From assembly GCF_900103875.1 (NCBI RefSeq), contig NZ_LT629705.1:4535001-4599000 (forward strand): a stretch of DNA of 64,000 nucleotides, given 5' to 3'. Below the pieces are notes generated by a model that saw nothing but the letters and a program-made list of their open reading frames with translations, did not search any database and was not told the origin of the DNA. The DNA comes from Pseudomonas arsenicoxydans (lineage in GTDB: Bacteria; Pseudomonadota; Gammaproteobacteria; Pseudomonadales; Pseudomonadaceae). Positions 1 to 8,823 of the stretch are shown here, one piece after another (within the stretch, counting starts at the first letter, position 1; each line of letters starts with the position of its first letter). The position numbers and the translations under genes are program-made.

Positions 1-173
1 TTTGCGGGGCTGAGCGCAGCCTTGAACTCGATGACTACCCGGGATTGAGGTTGTCACCAACAGCATCGAATGAAGGGCAACCTTCAACGCCTGCCATTTG
101 ATGTTCAATACTCACGAATCGAATTGAGCATTGACGCTGAATCAGCAAGCCTCGTCATATCCGACCGCCCATT

Positions 174-220
174 TGACCATCACCAAGTCGTGAGCCGGGC
201 CTTGCTCGAAGGATCGACCT
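174..220 (+). repeat. 47-bp dispersed repeat, copy 1
   Basis: This stretch matches 24103-24149 at 41 of 47 positions by eye, including a GCCGGGC...CGAAGGATCGAC core. Here it lies just upstream of a 5'-truncated chemoreceptor gene. The other copy lies exactly where an IS66 transposase is cut off. A weaker, partial relative of the core occurs near 7515-7534. I cannot assign it to a known element. Confidence 0.55.
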
Positions 221-341
221 GTCCTATTAGCGATTAGAGGCCTGATTACCCTGTTTGAGTTAGGGGCGCGATAACCTACACCGAGATTGAATGAGCACAC
301 CCTTCCCTCACGTCTGAGATGATTAAGGACAACTACGGCGC

Positions 342-973
342 ATGAAGTCGCAAACAATGGCGATGGTCGCGCAAGCGGCCCAAGACGCAGAGCGATCCGC
401 TCAGACAGGCCACACGATGTTAGAACGCACGAACAAGGGGCTTGTAGATCTGACCGACTGCCTAACGTCATCGGTAAACGATGCCAGACAACTTACAGTC
501 AGCAGCGAGCAGATCGGTGACGTACTGGATGTGATTCGTGGTATCGCGCAGCAAACCAATCTGCTCGCACTTAACGCAGCGATTGAGGCTGCACGCGCAT
601 GAGAACCCAGGACTCCGTGGAGCAGATCCGTGTAGTCATAGAGCAAGTGCAAGCTGGCGCAATGACGGTGACAACGGCAATTCAGGACAGCCAGCAAAAA
701 GCTACAACCAGCTCGAAACAGATGGATGAGACCGTCGTTTCCTTAAATGACATCACGCAAGCTGTTTCAAAAATTCAGGACATGACTCACCAGATCGCTA
801 CGGCGGCTGAAGAGCAAAGTGCAGTAGCGGAAGACATCAATTGCAATATCAGCAATATCCGCCTAGTGACTCAAGAGCTCAATGAGAAGGCGAGCACCTC
901 TGAGACGCTGAGCGAGCACTTGAATACCTTAGCGGACAAACAGCACGCACTAGCCGAGCAGTTTCACGTCTAA
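342..973 (+). pseudogene. Methyl-accepting chemotaxis protein signalling-domain fragment, internally deleted
   Basis: Only the cytoplasmic signalling half of a chemoreceptor is left: there is no sensor, membrane or HAMP segment upstream. The first part (342-602) runs into the hairpin tip, [17 protein letters not shown], and stops. The second part (from 599, other frame) resumes at RTQDSVEQIRVVIEQ and reaches a normal C-terminus at 973. In intact receptors [15 protein letters not shown] and a few more residues lie between them, so roughly 55 bases of the CheA/CheW contact tip are deleted out of frame. It cannot signal as it stands. Confidence 0.85.
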
Positions 974-1167
974 CGCGGCGTTTATCGACCGGTATCGTGC
1001 GGCAATCCACCCGTACCCTCAGATCGGATGGCTCGGTGCTGGATCAAGACAACGAAGTAGCAAAGCGTAATCCGGGAATACGTCATGCGACCCAATCCCT
1101 TTGCTTCTCACTTTGGCCCCGTGTGACAACTCGACTGAGAGATAAGGTCTGTACCCCATGCCAACTA

Positions 1168-1194
1168 TAAAAAGGGCCCTCACAGGGCCCTTTT
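1168..1194 (-). terminator. Rho-independent terminator of the mvaT-type gene
   Basis: AAAGGGCCCT and AGGGCCCTTT arms flank a three-base loop, with a T run followed by ATA on the minus strand, 16 bases after the stop codon of the H-NS-like gene. The symmetric A and T runs mean it could also work on the plus strand. Confidence 0.85.
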
Positions 1195-1209
1195 GTACTC
1201 AAACCGAAC

Positions 1210-1575
1210 TCACTTGGTCAGCCAAGACTCGACTTTGTCCGAGCCGTATTTCGCTTTCCACTCCTTCAGCGTCCGATGGTTGCCGCCTTTGGTTTCCACG
1301 ACTTCACCAGTGTTTGGATTTTTGTAAATCTTCACCTGGCGTGGCTTACGGCTGCCAGATTTCGACTCGGCAGCAGGAGCACGGCGACCGGCTTGTGGGT
1401 CGAGCAAATTGATGATGTCTTTCAAGCTGTAGCCGTACTTAGCCAGCAAGGCACGGAGCTTTGTTTCAAACTCGATCTCCTGCTTCAGGCCAGCATCGCC
1501 TTTGAGGGTTTCGAGCGCTTGGAGCTGCTCGGCTAGGTGTTTTTCGAGCTGGCGGAATTCAGCAAGTTTAGACAT
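1210..1575 (-). CDS. mvaT: MvaT/MvaU-type H-NS-like xenogeneic silencer
   Basis: The 121-residue protein has the usual MvaT layout: an N-terminal coiled-coil dimerisation region (about 1-60, starting MSKLAEFRQLEKHLAEQL), a short linker, and a C-terminal AT-hook-like DNA-binding domain (about 78-121) with RKPRQVKIYKNPNTGEVVET and GGNHRTLKEWKAKYG. Proteins of this family coat AT-rich, horizontally acquired DNA in Pseudomonas and repress it. The start is preceded by AAGAGA. The gene stands alone with its own terminator. A second, broken copy lies at 34819-35107. Whether it is MvaT, MvaU or an accessory MvaV paralogue cannot be decided here, so the symbol is a family label. Confidence 0.9.
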   Translation of the reverse strand: MSKLAEFRQLEKHLAEQLQALETLKGDAGLKQEIEFETKLRALLAKYGYSLKDIINLLDPQAGRRAPAAESKSGSRKPRQVKIYKNPNTGEVVETKGGNHRTLKEWKAKYGSDKVESWLTK

Positions 1576-1712
1576 TTTGAGTCTCTTCGTAGTTAGTCGT
1601 CTAACGATACACCAAAACCTTCAATTGGATTAATGGTCAGCGATTCCAACGAAATGGAACGTCGCTGCAGTTCACTCTTTAAAAGCATGCGAGCCTAGGT
1701 TCGCCGCTTAAT

Positions 1713-1949
1713 TCATTCGTCTTCCGCCGAGAGCGGCGAATTGAGGTCAACATCCACATGACCGACTAACGAAGTGATGCGATCGAACAGATGCGTATCC
1801 ACAGGCAGCATGCGCTCCGGATACGCATTCATGTCGGCAGCCAATAGTTCAAGAGTTCGGGATACGGAGTGATGAGCTTCCATCGGTTCAGCGGTATTGC
1901 TCTGAACGCGGTTATCAGCAGTGATGTTGGGGATGCGAGGATCATTCAT
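1713..1949 (-). CDS. Small protein resembling the C-terminal half of PrlF-type antitoxins
   Basis: Residues after about 30 (LELLAADMNAYPERMLP, then SLVGHVDVDLNSPLSAEDE) match what I know of the C-terminal half of pseudomonad PrlF/SohA antitoxins. The N-terminal AbrB-type DNA-binding domain is absent and replaced by about 30 unrelated residues. No YhaV-like toxin is adjacent. ATG at 1949 is chosen over an in-frame TTG two codons upstream because AGGTAAGG lies at a good distance. It may be an orphan remnant or a small regulator of its own. A related broken gene lies at 3385-3632. Confidence 0.6.
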   Translation of the reverse strand: MNDPRIPNITADNRVQSNTAEPMEAHHSVSRTLELLAADMNAYPERMLPVDTHLFDRITSLVGHVDVDLNSPLSAEDE

Positions 1950-2186
1950 GATCAAACCTTACCTGCTTTCGACGTCGCAGCACCAGCAGGAATCTCACCT
2001 ATTTAGATGACGTCGTGTTGCTCCGATTACAGCGGCTTTTTGAAGCGAAAAATTATGGCTCAATAATAATTATGGCTGAGCCATAATTCGGAATAATCCA
2101 ATTTTGCCATTTCCTCGCTGTTATTGATCCTCGAATCACCCGCAGCATACCGTCCAAAGCTGGTCGGCCTGCGTCGCGCGGCGCCT

Positions 2187-2683
2187 CTATGGTGACAAAA
2201 CAAACAGAGAGCCCAAGGCCTTGAAAAGCTCTGCAAGCATTCGCGCATCTAGCAATGCATGGTGCGGCAGATCAGACAGCTCTACCTGATCAAGAGCGTC
2301 CCCACTCACCTGATTAAAGAGGCTTTTAAAGTTGGTAGGCTGACTCACAACCTGGACTGGCCAGGGTTGATGATCTGCAGAAACGAGATCACAGAAAAAA
2401 ACCAATCCAAATGCGGCGCATCTGTACACACCTCAAGTTTTTCGTCGAAGGAGCCTAGAAAGCTTCGAAGCGAGGCCCGAGCTTCGACGAGCGACTGACC
2501 ATATCGCAGAGGATCAAGCTGCGGTAAAACATTTTGGATAACGAAATCACTGCAGTCCTCGACCGGATAGGTATCCGTTAACTCAACGTAAAACTCTTCG
2601 CCTGACTCCGGCACCAGCGCTAGAGATATCAGCTTTGAGTGCAGAGTGAGATGAGTAAATTCGCAATCTAGGAATATCCTCAA
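2187..2683 (-). pseudogene. 3'-5' exoribonuclease-like protein (Rv2179c-like), frameshifted
   Basis: The first reading frame gives FLDCEFTHL, then ISLALV and FYVELTDTY, the exonuclease I-type start of the Rv2179c-like DnaQ-fold family. A run of seven A (plus strand, 2395-2401) shifts the frame after PHLDWFF. The next frame then continues CDLVSADHQPWPVQ and ends with LPHHALLDARMLAEL, the expected HxxxxDA catalytic region. Removing one A restores a protein of about 165 residues. I place the start at TTG 2683 because GAGGAG sits seven bases upstream. It is either a real frameshift or a homopolymer sequencing error. Confidence 0.75.
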
Positions 2684-2698
2684 CGAGCTACTCCTCAT

Positions 2699-3045
2699 TT
2701 GCTGCTAGCGTGCCCGTCATTGGGGCCGTGTTCGCCCCCTGTTTACAGTAGTACACCGTCTACAGCTGATCAACCAACGTCGTAAAGCTCTGGTTCCTCA
2801 TCTCCCGGCGCATCTCCCTAACCCGAAGCGGGGGGGTATCAGTGGCTCGACCCGGCTCAACAGAGTGCATATATTAGCCGCTCAGGCCCCGTGACAATGG
2901 GCGCGACCGACATCACCCACCCCATCCATTCCCTTTGCTCAGCCGTTGCGTAGGTCACTCGCCCTACTCCGACCAACGCTTCATCGCACCCCTCTTCCGC
3001 CAAGCGATCTATACTGACTCAGCACAGCTAGGCAATCGATAAGTG
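2699..3045. other. Non-coding stretch
   Basis: No reading frame with recognisable protein character, no hairpin terminator and no repeat seen. It contains a short G7 run near 2831. Confidence 0.5.
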
Positions 3046-3308
3046 ATGTCTGGAACCCAGAATGATTTGAACAAAACCTCTCCTCTCACCGCTCGCGAGG
3101 TCTACCAGGTTCTGGACGCATTGACGTCGATGGATGGCTACTCACGCTTTTCAATGACTGCGACAGCCTCGATTACTGTGACGATTGCGTGGCTCCAGAC
3201 GGGAGAGTTGGCACCTTCGAAGACTGGCAGCGTCATGGCACCGACCCAGTTAGCCTCCTGAGTAGCTGGGAGCATGAGCAGCTTGAACGCCTGCTGAGCT
3301 CGCTCTGA
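3046..3308 (+). pseudogene. DUF7693-like small protein, internally deleted and frameshifted
   Basis: The start frame gives LTAREVYQVLDA, a typical opening of this pseudomonad family. From about 3122 a different frame gives VDGWLLTLFNDCDSLDYC, then PDGRVGTFEDWQRHGTDPV and a C-terminal WEHEQLERLLSSL. The middle of the protein seems to be missing between the two pieces. The family function is unknown to me and the name is from memory. The gene lies directly upstream of another broken small gene. Confidence 0.6.
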
Positions 3309-3384
3309 CCAGCTCACCAATAACGCCAAATAAAAGCGCAGCCCCTCGATTGCCTTCGGGTCAGGTCAAGGGTAATGTCCAGCT

Positions 3385-3632
3385 ATGAATGACCATCATC
3401 TCACCTCATCCAGTTCCACCTTCCGTCCAGACGGCGATGTTGAGCCGGCATGCACAGAAGCACCGGATAATGACCCGGAGCTACCGCTTTTTCTGGATTT
3501 CTTGGAACGTGATATCGCAGCCAACCCAGAGCGTTTGCGAGCAGTGGTGTGAGGCTTGTAGGGCGCGTCAACTCGCTGGCCGGTGGGATTGAAATTGACA
3601 TCAATGCACCGCTATCAGCCTATGAAGAATAA
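3385..3632 (+). pseudogene. PrlF-type antitoxin C-terminal-like protein with a single-base frameshift
   Basis: The first frame ends LFLDFLERDIAANPERLRAV and hits a stop at about 3550. One base away the frame continues RLVGRVNSLAGGIEIDINAP and ends LSAYEE. Adding one base at about 3546 would join them into an 82-residue protein. The match is to the C-terminal half of PrlF antitoxins, like the gene at 1713-1949. The AbrB-like N-terminus is absent here too, and no toxin gene is nearby. Confidence 0.65.
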
Positions 3633-3731
3633 GACGCCCCTAGCTTTCCGATTGCGATGACTTCAGCAGAACTAACAGAATCAGCCGATTTATGTCCGGC
3701 ATCATGCGCGGTTGGCTAGGGCACTCCACAG

Positions 3732-4208
3732 TCAGTGCTTCACCGCGTGACCGTCGTCCATAGCTGGGCCGTCCGCAGGTTTCTTCTCGGGAACCTCGAA
3801 ATTCATTGTCGTACTGGTGAGGATTTTGTGAGTCGGATCGGCTACTTCAAGCAGAATCTTATGCGTGCTGGGGGTCAGTCCGACCAGAATGATCGGATCT
3901 TCACTGCTGTGCGCCCACGTACTTTTCCAGTCATCGACGGTTACTTGCAGGTGGCCAAGACGTGGTGATACGTCACCAGCAGTTTTTCCAAAAACAGGCA
4001 TGATCCTGACGTGCTCTGTCCGGTATTGGATGATGACCACTCCACGCGCAAGCGGTTCGGCCAGCGGTGGATAGGCGATGAGTTTTGGCAGCGTCTCAGA
4101 TTCCAACGGGAGTATGGCTGGGGGGCGACTGATGTCGGTTTCCCCTTGGGAGAATACCTCTGGCTTGAACTCATTGATTGAGCACATGTTGGGCTTGCCG
4201 GCAGGCAA
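3732..4208 (-). CDS. DUF6130 family protein
   Basis: The C-terminal 90 residues carry the family pattern as I recall it: VFGKTAGDVSPRLGHLQVTV, a W near the middle, then GLTPSTHKILLEVADPTHKI. Known members are exported small beta-rich proteins of unknown function. Here no signal peptide is visible, because the frame is closed by a TGA about 23 codons upstream of the TTG used as start. The start is therefore uncertain, and the true N-terminus may have been lost by rearrangement. No operon partner is evident. Confidence 0.7.
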   Translation of the reverse strand: MPAGKPNMCSINEFKPEVFSQGETDISRPPAILPLESETLPKLIAYPPLAEPLARGVVIIQYRTEHVRIMPVFGKTAGDVSPRLGHLQVTVDDWKSTWAHSSEDPIILVGLTPSTHKILLEVADPTHKILTSTTMNFEVPEKKPADGPAMDDGHAVKH

Positions 4209-4311
4209 CGCTGGAACCTCAACACGGTTGCCGTAACCCGACGTGGTAGTCCCTCACAACTTTTTCACAACTCACAGCTTACTGTTCAACCCAGCTCCTA
4301 TTAATCTCTTT

Positions 4312-4340
4312 AGCCCGCGCCCCCAAGCGGGCTTTTCTTT
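4312..4340 (+). terminator. Rho-independent terminator-like hairpin
   Basis: AGCCCGC and GCGGGCT arms with an eight-base loop are followed by TTTTCTTT on the plus strand. No intact plus-strand gene ends just before it, so it is probably the leftover terminator of a lost gene. Confidence 0.6.
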
Positions 4341-4385
4341 GCCCGCAAACAACTGCTGCTCCTACGTCTCCCCTTCCAGCCCTTC

Positions 4386-4583
4386 TCATGCTCGACCTAA
4401 CACTCCTCCCGCATCTCGGATCAGTTGTCGCCATTCGACTTCAGTAATGATCCCGTCAAGCTCCATGGCATCGGCCATCCACAATAAGTTGTCATAGTGC
4501 TACTCGGCCGTCATACGGATTGGCGGATGAGCCATGAATTCTCTCCACTCAGAAAGCGCTTCACGTTTGAGTTGATCGAACAT
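4386..4583 (-). pseudogene. Small pseudomonad orphan-family protein with an in-frame stop
   Basis: Translation reads MFDQLKREALSEWREFMAHP, PIRMTAE, a TAG stop, then HYDNLLWMADAMELDGIIT and about 17 further residues. The layout (a W about 13 residues in, an IRM motif, a YDxLLxxAD motif) matches intact paralogues at 21903-22151 and 26041-26298, where a normal residue stands at the stop. The gene looks killed by one nonsense change. Function unknown. Confidence 0.65.
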
Positions 4584-4938
4584 GCCTTGCCCCTTCCGTT
4601 ATTTGTAGGTAGAGGCAATGAGATGTCGTGGTGTTCAACGCTGACGACCAATGGGGATTCGTTTATTCGAGATGGCTCCGCAGACCTTGCATGCGGCTGA
4701 CGAAAGACTGAGGGGGGATCGACGGCGGCACTGCCGGAATTACGCCGCTGCCGGGTGCTGCACGTACGGTAAACCCAGGCAATATCCGATTGCCGGTGAC
4801 CAAGAAGCCAAAAATAATCTGCTGTACTCACAGATACCGGCAGCAGGACAAATCAAGAACGGAGTCAACAGGACTCGACGGCTCGCTGCTTTTGGTGCGG
4901 AGTCGTTCCATTGGCAGCGTCACATAAGAGAGATAACC

Positions 4939-5214
4939 ATGAAACATGAACTTTGGCTGGAGCCGGACGGGCGTCGAATGTTCTGTGTTGCGGGCATTCA
5001 TGGAGAGGAGGCGCGATCTCTGCTTCATGCAGACGCCCAGCTTATCTGGCAGGTCGAAGCTGATAGTTATTTCGAAGCGATGACTCAATATTATTCGTAC
5101 ATGGCTTGGGGGAAATACCAGTCGGACTTTCCCGAGCAAGACAAAGCCACCTACCGCGAACTTGGCTGGGAAAGCGCCCCGCAAGCGGACGGTCAGCCTC
5201 GGCCACCAAGTTGA
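4939..5214 (+). CDS. Hypothetical pseudomonad protein, 91 aa
   Basis: The protein begins MKHELWLEPDGRRMFCVAG and carries FEAMTQYYSYMAWGKYQSDF, a pattern I recognise from conserved hypothetical proteins of Pseudomonas with no assigned function. It is soluble, acidic and lacks a signal peptide. The ATG follows AAGAGAG at a usable distance. The frame is open well upstream, but no better start with a ribosome site is present. Confidence 0.7.
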   Translation: MKHELWLEPDGRRMFCVAGIHGEEARSLLHADAQLIWQVEADSYFEAMTQYYSYMAWGKYQSDFPEQDKATYRELGWESAPQADGQPRPPS

Positions 5215-5531
5215 TTATCTACTTCCATCAATCAAGAGCAGCGCAACGCTTTGAATCGTGTCGACCAAGATATCTTGATCCACAACCTTACCAAAATGTT
5301 GGTCACATTTTCGCCAACGGCAGCTGACGTAGCGCACCTCATCAACCTCATGGTCGTTCCTGTCCGGCATGCCAGGTCGCCGGCTCTACCCTCTCTGGCC
5401 GTATAGCCTGTAGGTACTAACGATATCAACTGCAGGTATCTGCGCATCATCTACTATTACCCCGCGATATTCGGCAGATGTGCGGTCGCCGCTTATAAAG
5501 TATTGGTGTTTTTCTCAAGGAGATATTCAGC
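5215..5531. other. Intergenic stretch with a possible coding remnant
   Basis: Plus strand 5230-5400 can be read as NALNRVDQDILIHNLTKMLV and on to a stop near 5406, which looks protein-like but has no start or known relative. The right end holds AAGGAG upstream of the next gene. Nothing else seen. Confidence 0.3.
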
Positions 5532-6941
5532 ATGAAACTAAGCTACGCCGCCATGACCGCAGCCCTCGGCTTAGGCTTGGCCAATGTGTCGACCGCCAGC
5601 ACCACGGCAGAAAATCTGCAAATTGCCAAAGACGCCTACATCTACGGCTACTCGCTCCTGACGACTGAAGTCACCCGAGTGCAGATGACCAATGTCGACA
5701 AGATCGAAGGTTTGCATGCACCGATGGGGCAGTTTCTCAACGTCAAGCGCTACCCGCCGGGCGATTATCGTGGTGTCTCGGCCCCCAACGCCGACACGCT
5801 GTACTCCATTGCGTGGATTGATCTAAGCAAGGAGCCGCAGGTTTTCAGCCATCCTGATATGGGCAAGCGCTATTACCTCATGCCGATGTACAACCTATGG
5901 ATGACCGACTTCCATTCGCCAGGTGCGCGCACCACGGGCGACCAAGCGGCCAACTATCTGCTGACGGGCCCAGGTTGGAAGGGTACGGTGCCCGAGGGCC
6001 TGACCCAGGTCAAAGCCGCCACCAACAAAATGCTGATCCTTGGCCGCACCTATGCCGACGGCACCGAGCAGGACTACAAAGCCGTTAACGCTCTGCAAGA
6101 CCAACTGAAGGTCACGCCACTATCGGCGTGGGGCAAACCTTACACACCGAAGGCTCCTGCAGTAGATGCAGATCCGGGCTTCAGCATGACCGCCAAGCCG
6201 CAGGATGTGATTCTCGGCATGGACACCTCGACGTACTTCAACAAGCTCGCCAGTCTGATGTGTGAGGACGCGCCACCTGCGGCCGAAGATGCGCCGATAT
6301 TAGCGCGCATGGCTAGCATCGGCATTGTGCCTTGCAAGCCGTTTGAGCTGAGCAAACTGGAACCTGCATTGCAATCGCAGCTTAAAGATTTGCCGCAATC
6401 GGTGCTGACTGAAATAGGTGCGAGCAAGGCGTCACTGGGCAAGGAAGTAAACGGCTGGAACTTTACTACCGGCCTTGGTCAATACGGTACCCACTACCTG
6501 AAGCGTGCAATGGTCGCGGGCTTTGGCTGGCCGGCTAACCAGGAAAAGGATGCGGTGTATCCCTACACCGAAGTCGACAGCCAAGGTCAAACACTTAACG
6601 GTGCCAACAACTACACCCTGACCTTTGCCAAAGGGCAAACTCCGCCGGTGAATGGCTTCTGGTCAATCACCATGTACATGATCGATCAAGGCTGGTGGTT
6701 CGTACCGAATGCATTGAACAAGTTTACCGTCAGCCCTCGGGACAACCTGAAGTACAACGACGACGGCTCCGTGACCCTGTATTTCCAGCACGACTCCCCA
6801 GGCAAGGACAAGGAAGCCAACTGGCTGCCGACCCCTAAAGGTGATTTCCTGCCGATGCTGCGCATGTACTGGCCACAGGAAAAGACCCCATCCATTCTTG
6901 ATGGCAGCTGGACTCCACCGCAAATTGTCAAAACCACCTGA
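5532..6941 (+). CDS. Periplasmic DUF1254/DUF1214 domain protein
   Basis: The 469-residue protein has a cleavable signal peptide (about 1-22, ending near STAS), an N-terminal DUF1254 domain (about 25-170, with DAYIYGYSL and NADTLYSIAWIDLS) and a C-terminal DUF1214 domain (about 340-450, with GFWSITMYMIDQGWWFVPN and DSPGKDKEANWLPTPKG). Such proteins are exported. Their biochemical role is not settled, and they are often annotated only by these two domains. Length and both ends are normal. AAGGAG lies just upstream of the ATG and a terminator follows, so it is a single-gene unit. Confidence 0.92.
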   Translation: MKLSYAAMTAALGLGLANVSTASTTAENLQIAKDAYIYGYSLLTTEVTRVQMTNVDKIEGLHAPMGQFLNVKRYPPGDYRGVSAPNADTLYSIAWIDLSKEPQVFSHPDMGKRYYLMPMYNLWMTDFHSPGARTTGDQAANYLLTGPGWKGTVPEGLTQVKAATNKMLILGRTYADGTEQDYKAVNALQDQLKVTPLSAWGKPYTPKAPAVDADPGFSMTAKPQDVILGMDTSTYFNKLASLMCEDAPPAAEDAPILARMASIGIVPCKPFELSKLEPALQSQLKDLPQSVLTEIGASKASLGKEVNGWNFTTGLGQYGTHYLKRAMVAGFGWPANQEKDAVYPYTEVDSQGQTLNGANNYTLTFAKGQTPPVNGFWSITMYMIDQGWWFVPNALNKFTVSPRDNLKYNDDGSVTLYFQHDSPGKDKEANWLPTPKGDFLPMLRMYWPQEKTPSILDGSWTPPQIVKTT

Positions 6942-6957
6942 TGCTATTAGCGATAAC

Positions 6958-6994
6958 GAGCCCTCAGTACTCAAACACCGAGGGCTCTTGTTTT
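6958..6994 (+). terminator. Rho-independent terminator of the DUF1254 gene
   Basis: Perfect GAGCCCTC and GAGGGCTC arms, a 14-base loop, then TTGTTTT, starting 17 bases after the stop codon. Confidence 0.85.
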
Positions 6995-7088
6995 AAGATG
7001 GTGCAATGATGCTCTTCCGTCTGATTGCACCAATGCGAACCTTGTTTGGACGCAATGCCGGTGAGTGGTTCGAAAGGAGATTACCCCT

Positions 7089-7364
7089 ATGCCATGTTCT
7101 GGCGACCCGCTTGAACGAATTCATCCGCCGCCTGTGCAGTTGGCCACCCTTCCCCTGCAATGTGCGTGGCAAGAAGCATTGTCAGGCATAGGTCGGGCTA
7201 CGAATACGCTGCTGATCCTGCACCATGTATCGACCGCTCAAGGCTTCGTATGGGCGTTGCAGGTTGGTAATACGGTGACAGATGACGAGGCCCAGCAGAT
7301 GAACGCGATCATCAGTTATGCCGAGCGTGCCGCCTTCCGGCGCCTTGCTGGAGGTAAACGATAA
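7089..7364 (+). CDS. Hypothetical protein, 91 aa
   Basis: ATG at 7089 is preceded by AAGGAG at 7074-7079, so the longer in-frame start at 7065 is rejected. The product contains a hydrophobic stretch (NTLLILHHVSTAQGFVWAL) and ends AERAAFRRLAGGKR. I do not recognise a family. Good ribosome site and plausible composition support a real gene. Confidence 0.5.
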   Translation: MPCSGDPLERIHPPPVQLATLPLQCAWQEALSGIGRATNTLLILHHVSTAQGFVWALQVGNTVTDDEAQQMNAIISYAERAAFRRLAGGKR

Positions 7365-7639
7365 GCCAGTCGAGGTGGTGTGTTTAGCCCCAATGGGCCA
7401 CGCGCCTCCCGTCGTCCGCGAGGGCCTGCACGTAACCATCTGATAATTGTCGTCAGACCCATTGAGGAAATGCGGGCTGATAACTCAGCCCAAAGCATGA
7501 GAAATTCGAGTTCAAGCCGGGCTAAAGCCCGAAGGAGCGATAGGCCATGTTGCCTCCTGCGCAGTGCGAGAAGTCGCCTGCCGAATCTCACACCTGTGGC
7601 GCCCGACACTATTACGTGGCGACGACTTCCCCGGCTGGT
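7365..7639. other. Non-coding stretch with a hairpin
   Basis: No convincing gene. Positions 7515-7534 hold GCCGGGCTAAAGCCCGAAGG, a hairpin that resembles the core of the dispersed repeat at 174-220 and 24103-24149. Confidence 0.4.
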
Positions 7640-7930
7640 CTATGCCGCATGCCTTACAGCAGGTTGAAGATCGATCGCAAGCCGCCTTGCGCACCCTACT
7701 CCCCACGCCAAAGCACGAGTCATGGATTCACCTGGTCTAGAATCAGGCACTTCCTCATGTATAGCCATGCCGCTCGCTGCGTACACTCCGATGAACATCT
7801 GCGTGATGCCTGTGGACGACAGCCTTACTTGGACATCGATAAACGTGCCGTCGTCCAACGTTTCGTCATGAGTGCGATGGTGAAGCGACGGATCAGCCCA
7901 TTGCCAGAACACATCACCGCGAATTCTCAT
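7640..7930 (-). CDS. Hypothetical pseudomonad protein, 96 aa
   Basis: The start at 7930 follows GGAGGA. Upstream in-frame codons are rejected because they lack a ribosome site. The protein begins MRIRGDVFWQWADPSLHHRT and contains DDGTFIDVQVRLSSTGITQM and SRPGESMTRALAWG. I recognise this as a conserved Pseudomonas hypothetical family. No catalytic motif or membrane segment is visible. Confidence 0.7.
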   Translation of the reverse strand: MRIRGDVFWQWADPSLHHRTHDETLDDGTFIDVQVRLSSTGITQMFIGVYAASGMAIHEEVPDSRPGESMTRALAWGVGCARRLAIDLQPAVRHAA

Positions 7931-8186
7931 GCCTCGTCCTCCTACGACTTTAGTCCTATATGTTCGAACCTCACCATAGCGCACAGGCGGAGTGACGCAA
8001 CGGGTTGCTCAATCAGCGGCCCCTAAATCGGATAACCGGCCTGAATTGCTGTACGCGGATCGATATTTTGTAGAGGTTCACGAGGTGGGCGAAACCTTCT
8101 TGCTGACATAGCGCTCGCGAGCGCCCAAGTGGAAGAAGAGTATGCTGTGCTTAATCATCCCAGTACCTGGGCAAAGGAGATCAGTC

Positions 8187-8437
8187 ATGCCAATTCTTCG
8201 GCGTTCAGCATTGATAGCAATGATGTGCCTGATGGCCTCGGCTGGAACAGCCTGGGCTACTGAACAAGGTCAGCAGCGTCGTGTGGCACGGGATGTTCGA
8301 CAGGAAACGCGCCAGGATGCGCGCCAGACCAAGCAAGATTGTCGTGCAGCCGATCAGAAGAAAAATCCCAATGCCGGCAGGATAAGCGGCAGACAAAGCA
8401 ACAAGGTCGAGAGCGAGCTCGGGATATCAAATACTGA
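8187..8437 (+). pseudogene. Exported Arg/Gln-rich basic protein, frameshifted in an A run
   Basis: A strong AAAGGAG site precedes an ATG and a signal peptide (about 1-26, ending near TAWA). The mature part is very basic, with repeats such as RQETRQDARQTKQDCRAADQ. After A5 at 8361-8365 the frame is lost. One base away it continues SQCRQDKRQTKQQGRERARD and ends IKY, the usual end of this small family in pseudomonads. Adding one A restores about 83 residues. Function unknown. Confidence 0.65.
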
Positions 8438-8497
8438 ATTTCAATCTGTGTCAGCGGCATTCGAATGTGATTCTATTCAACGCAGCCATCGGGCTGG

Positions 8498-8725
8498 CTA
8501 GGATTCTCTCGCCATTAGAACCTCTTGAAGCAGTTCAAGGTTAAGCCGCCGGCACTCATCGCCGGCTTCTACTCTGACTTGGTAATTCTTCCTCAGCCGG
8601 AGCTTCCCCTCATTGTCATAAATATCGAAACCAATCGACGCGGTCTCGCAATAAAAGCGTGCGCCGCTAGGGATGGAACCAGTTTCTGTTGGAATTGCAG
8701 GCACAACCACGAATCTCGAAATCAT
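8498..8725 (-). CDS. Small orphan-family protein (MISRFVVVP family), intact copy
   Basis: The protein opens MISRFVVVPAIPTETG, then FYCETASIGFDIYDNEGKLR and a basic, Leu-rich tail. The start at 8725 is chosen because GGAGAGG lies upstream and both broken relatives (50858-51038 and 52519-52735) start at the same residue. It is a short soluble beta-rich protein of unknown function. It lies divergent from the gene relic on its left and shares no operon. Confidence 0.65.
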   Translation of the reverse strand: MISRFVVVPAIPTETGSIPSGARFYCETASIGFDIYDNEGKLRLRKNYQVRVEAGDECRRLNLELLQEVLMARES

Positions 8726-8823
8726 TTCTATGCCCTCTCCAGTCCACGACATCTTTAGCGGCTAAAGGCCACCTTCGCAAGCCATCGCGAGCATTTCCGA
8801 TGAACTACAGCCGTCATTGGAAT

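Noticed and set aside
142..471. Minus-strand frame opposite the chemoreceptor fragment
   Set aside because: No ribosome site, composition unlike a protein and overlapped by a recognisable chemoreceptor sequence.
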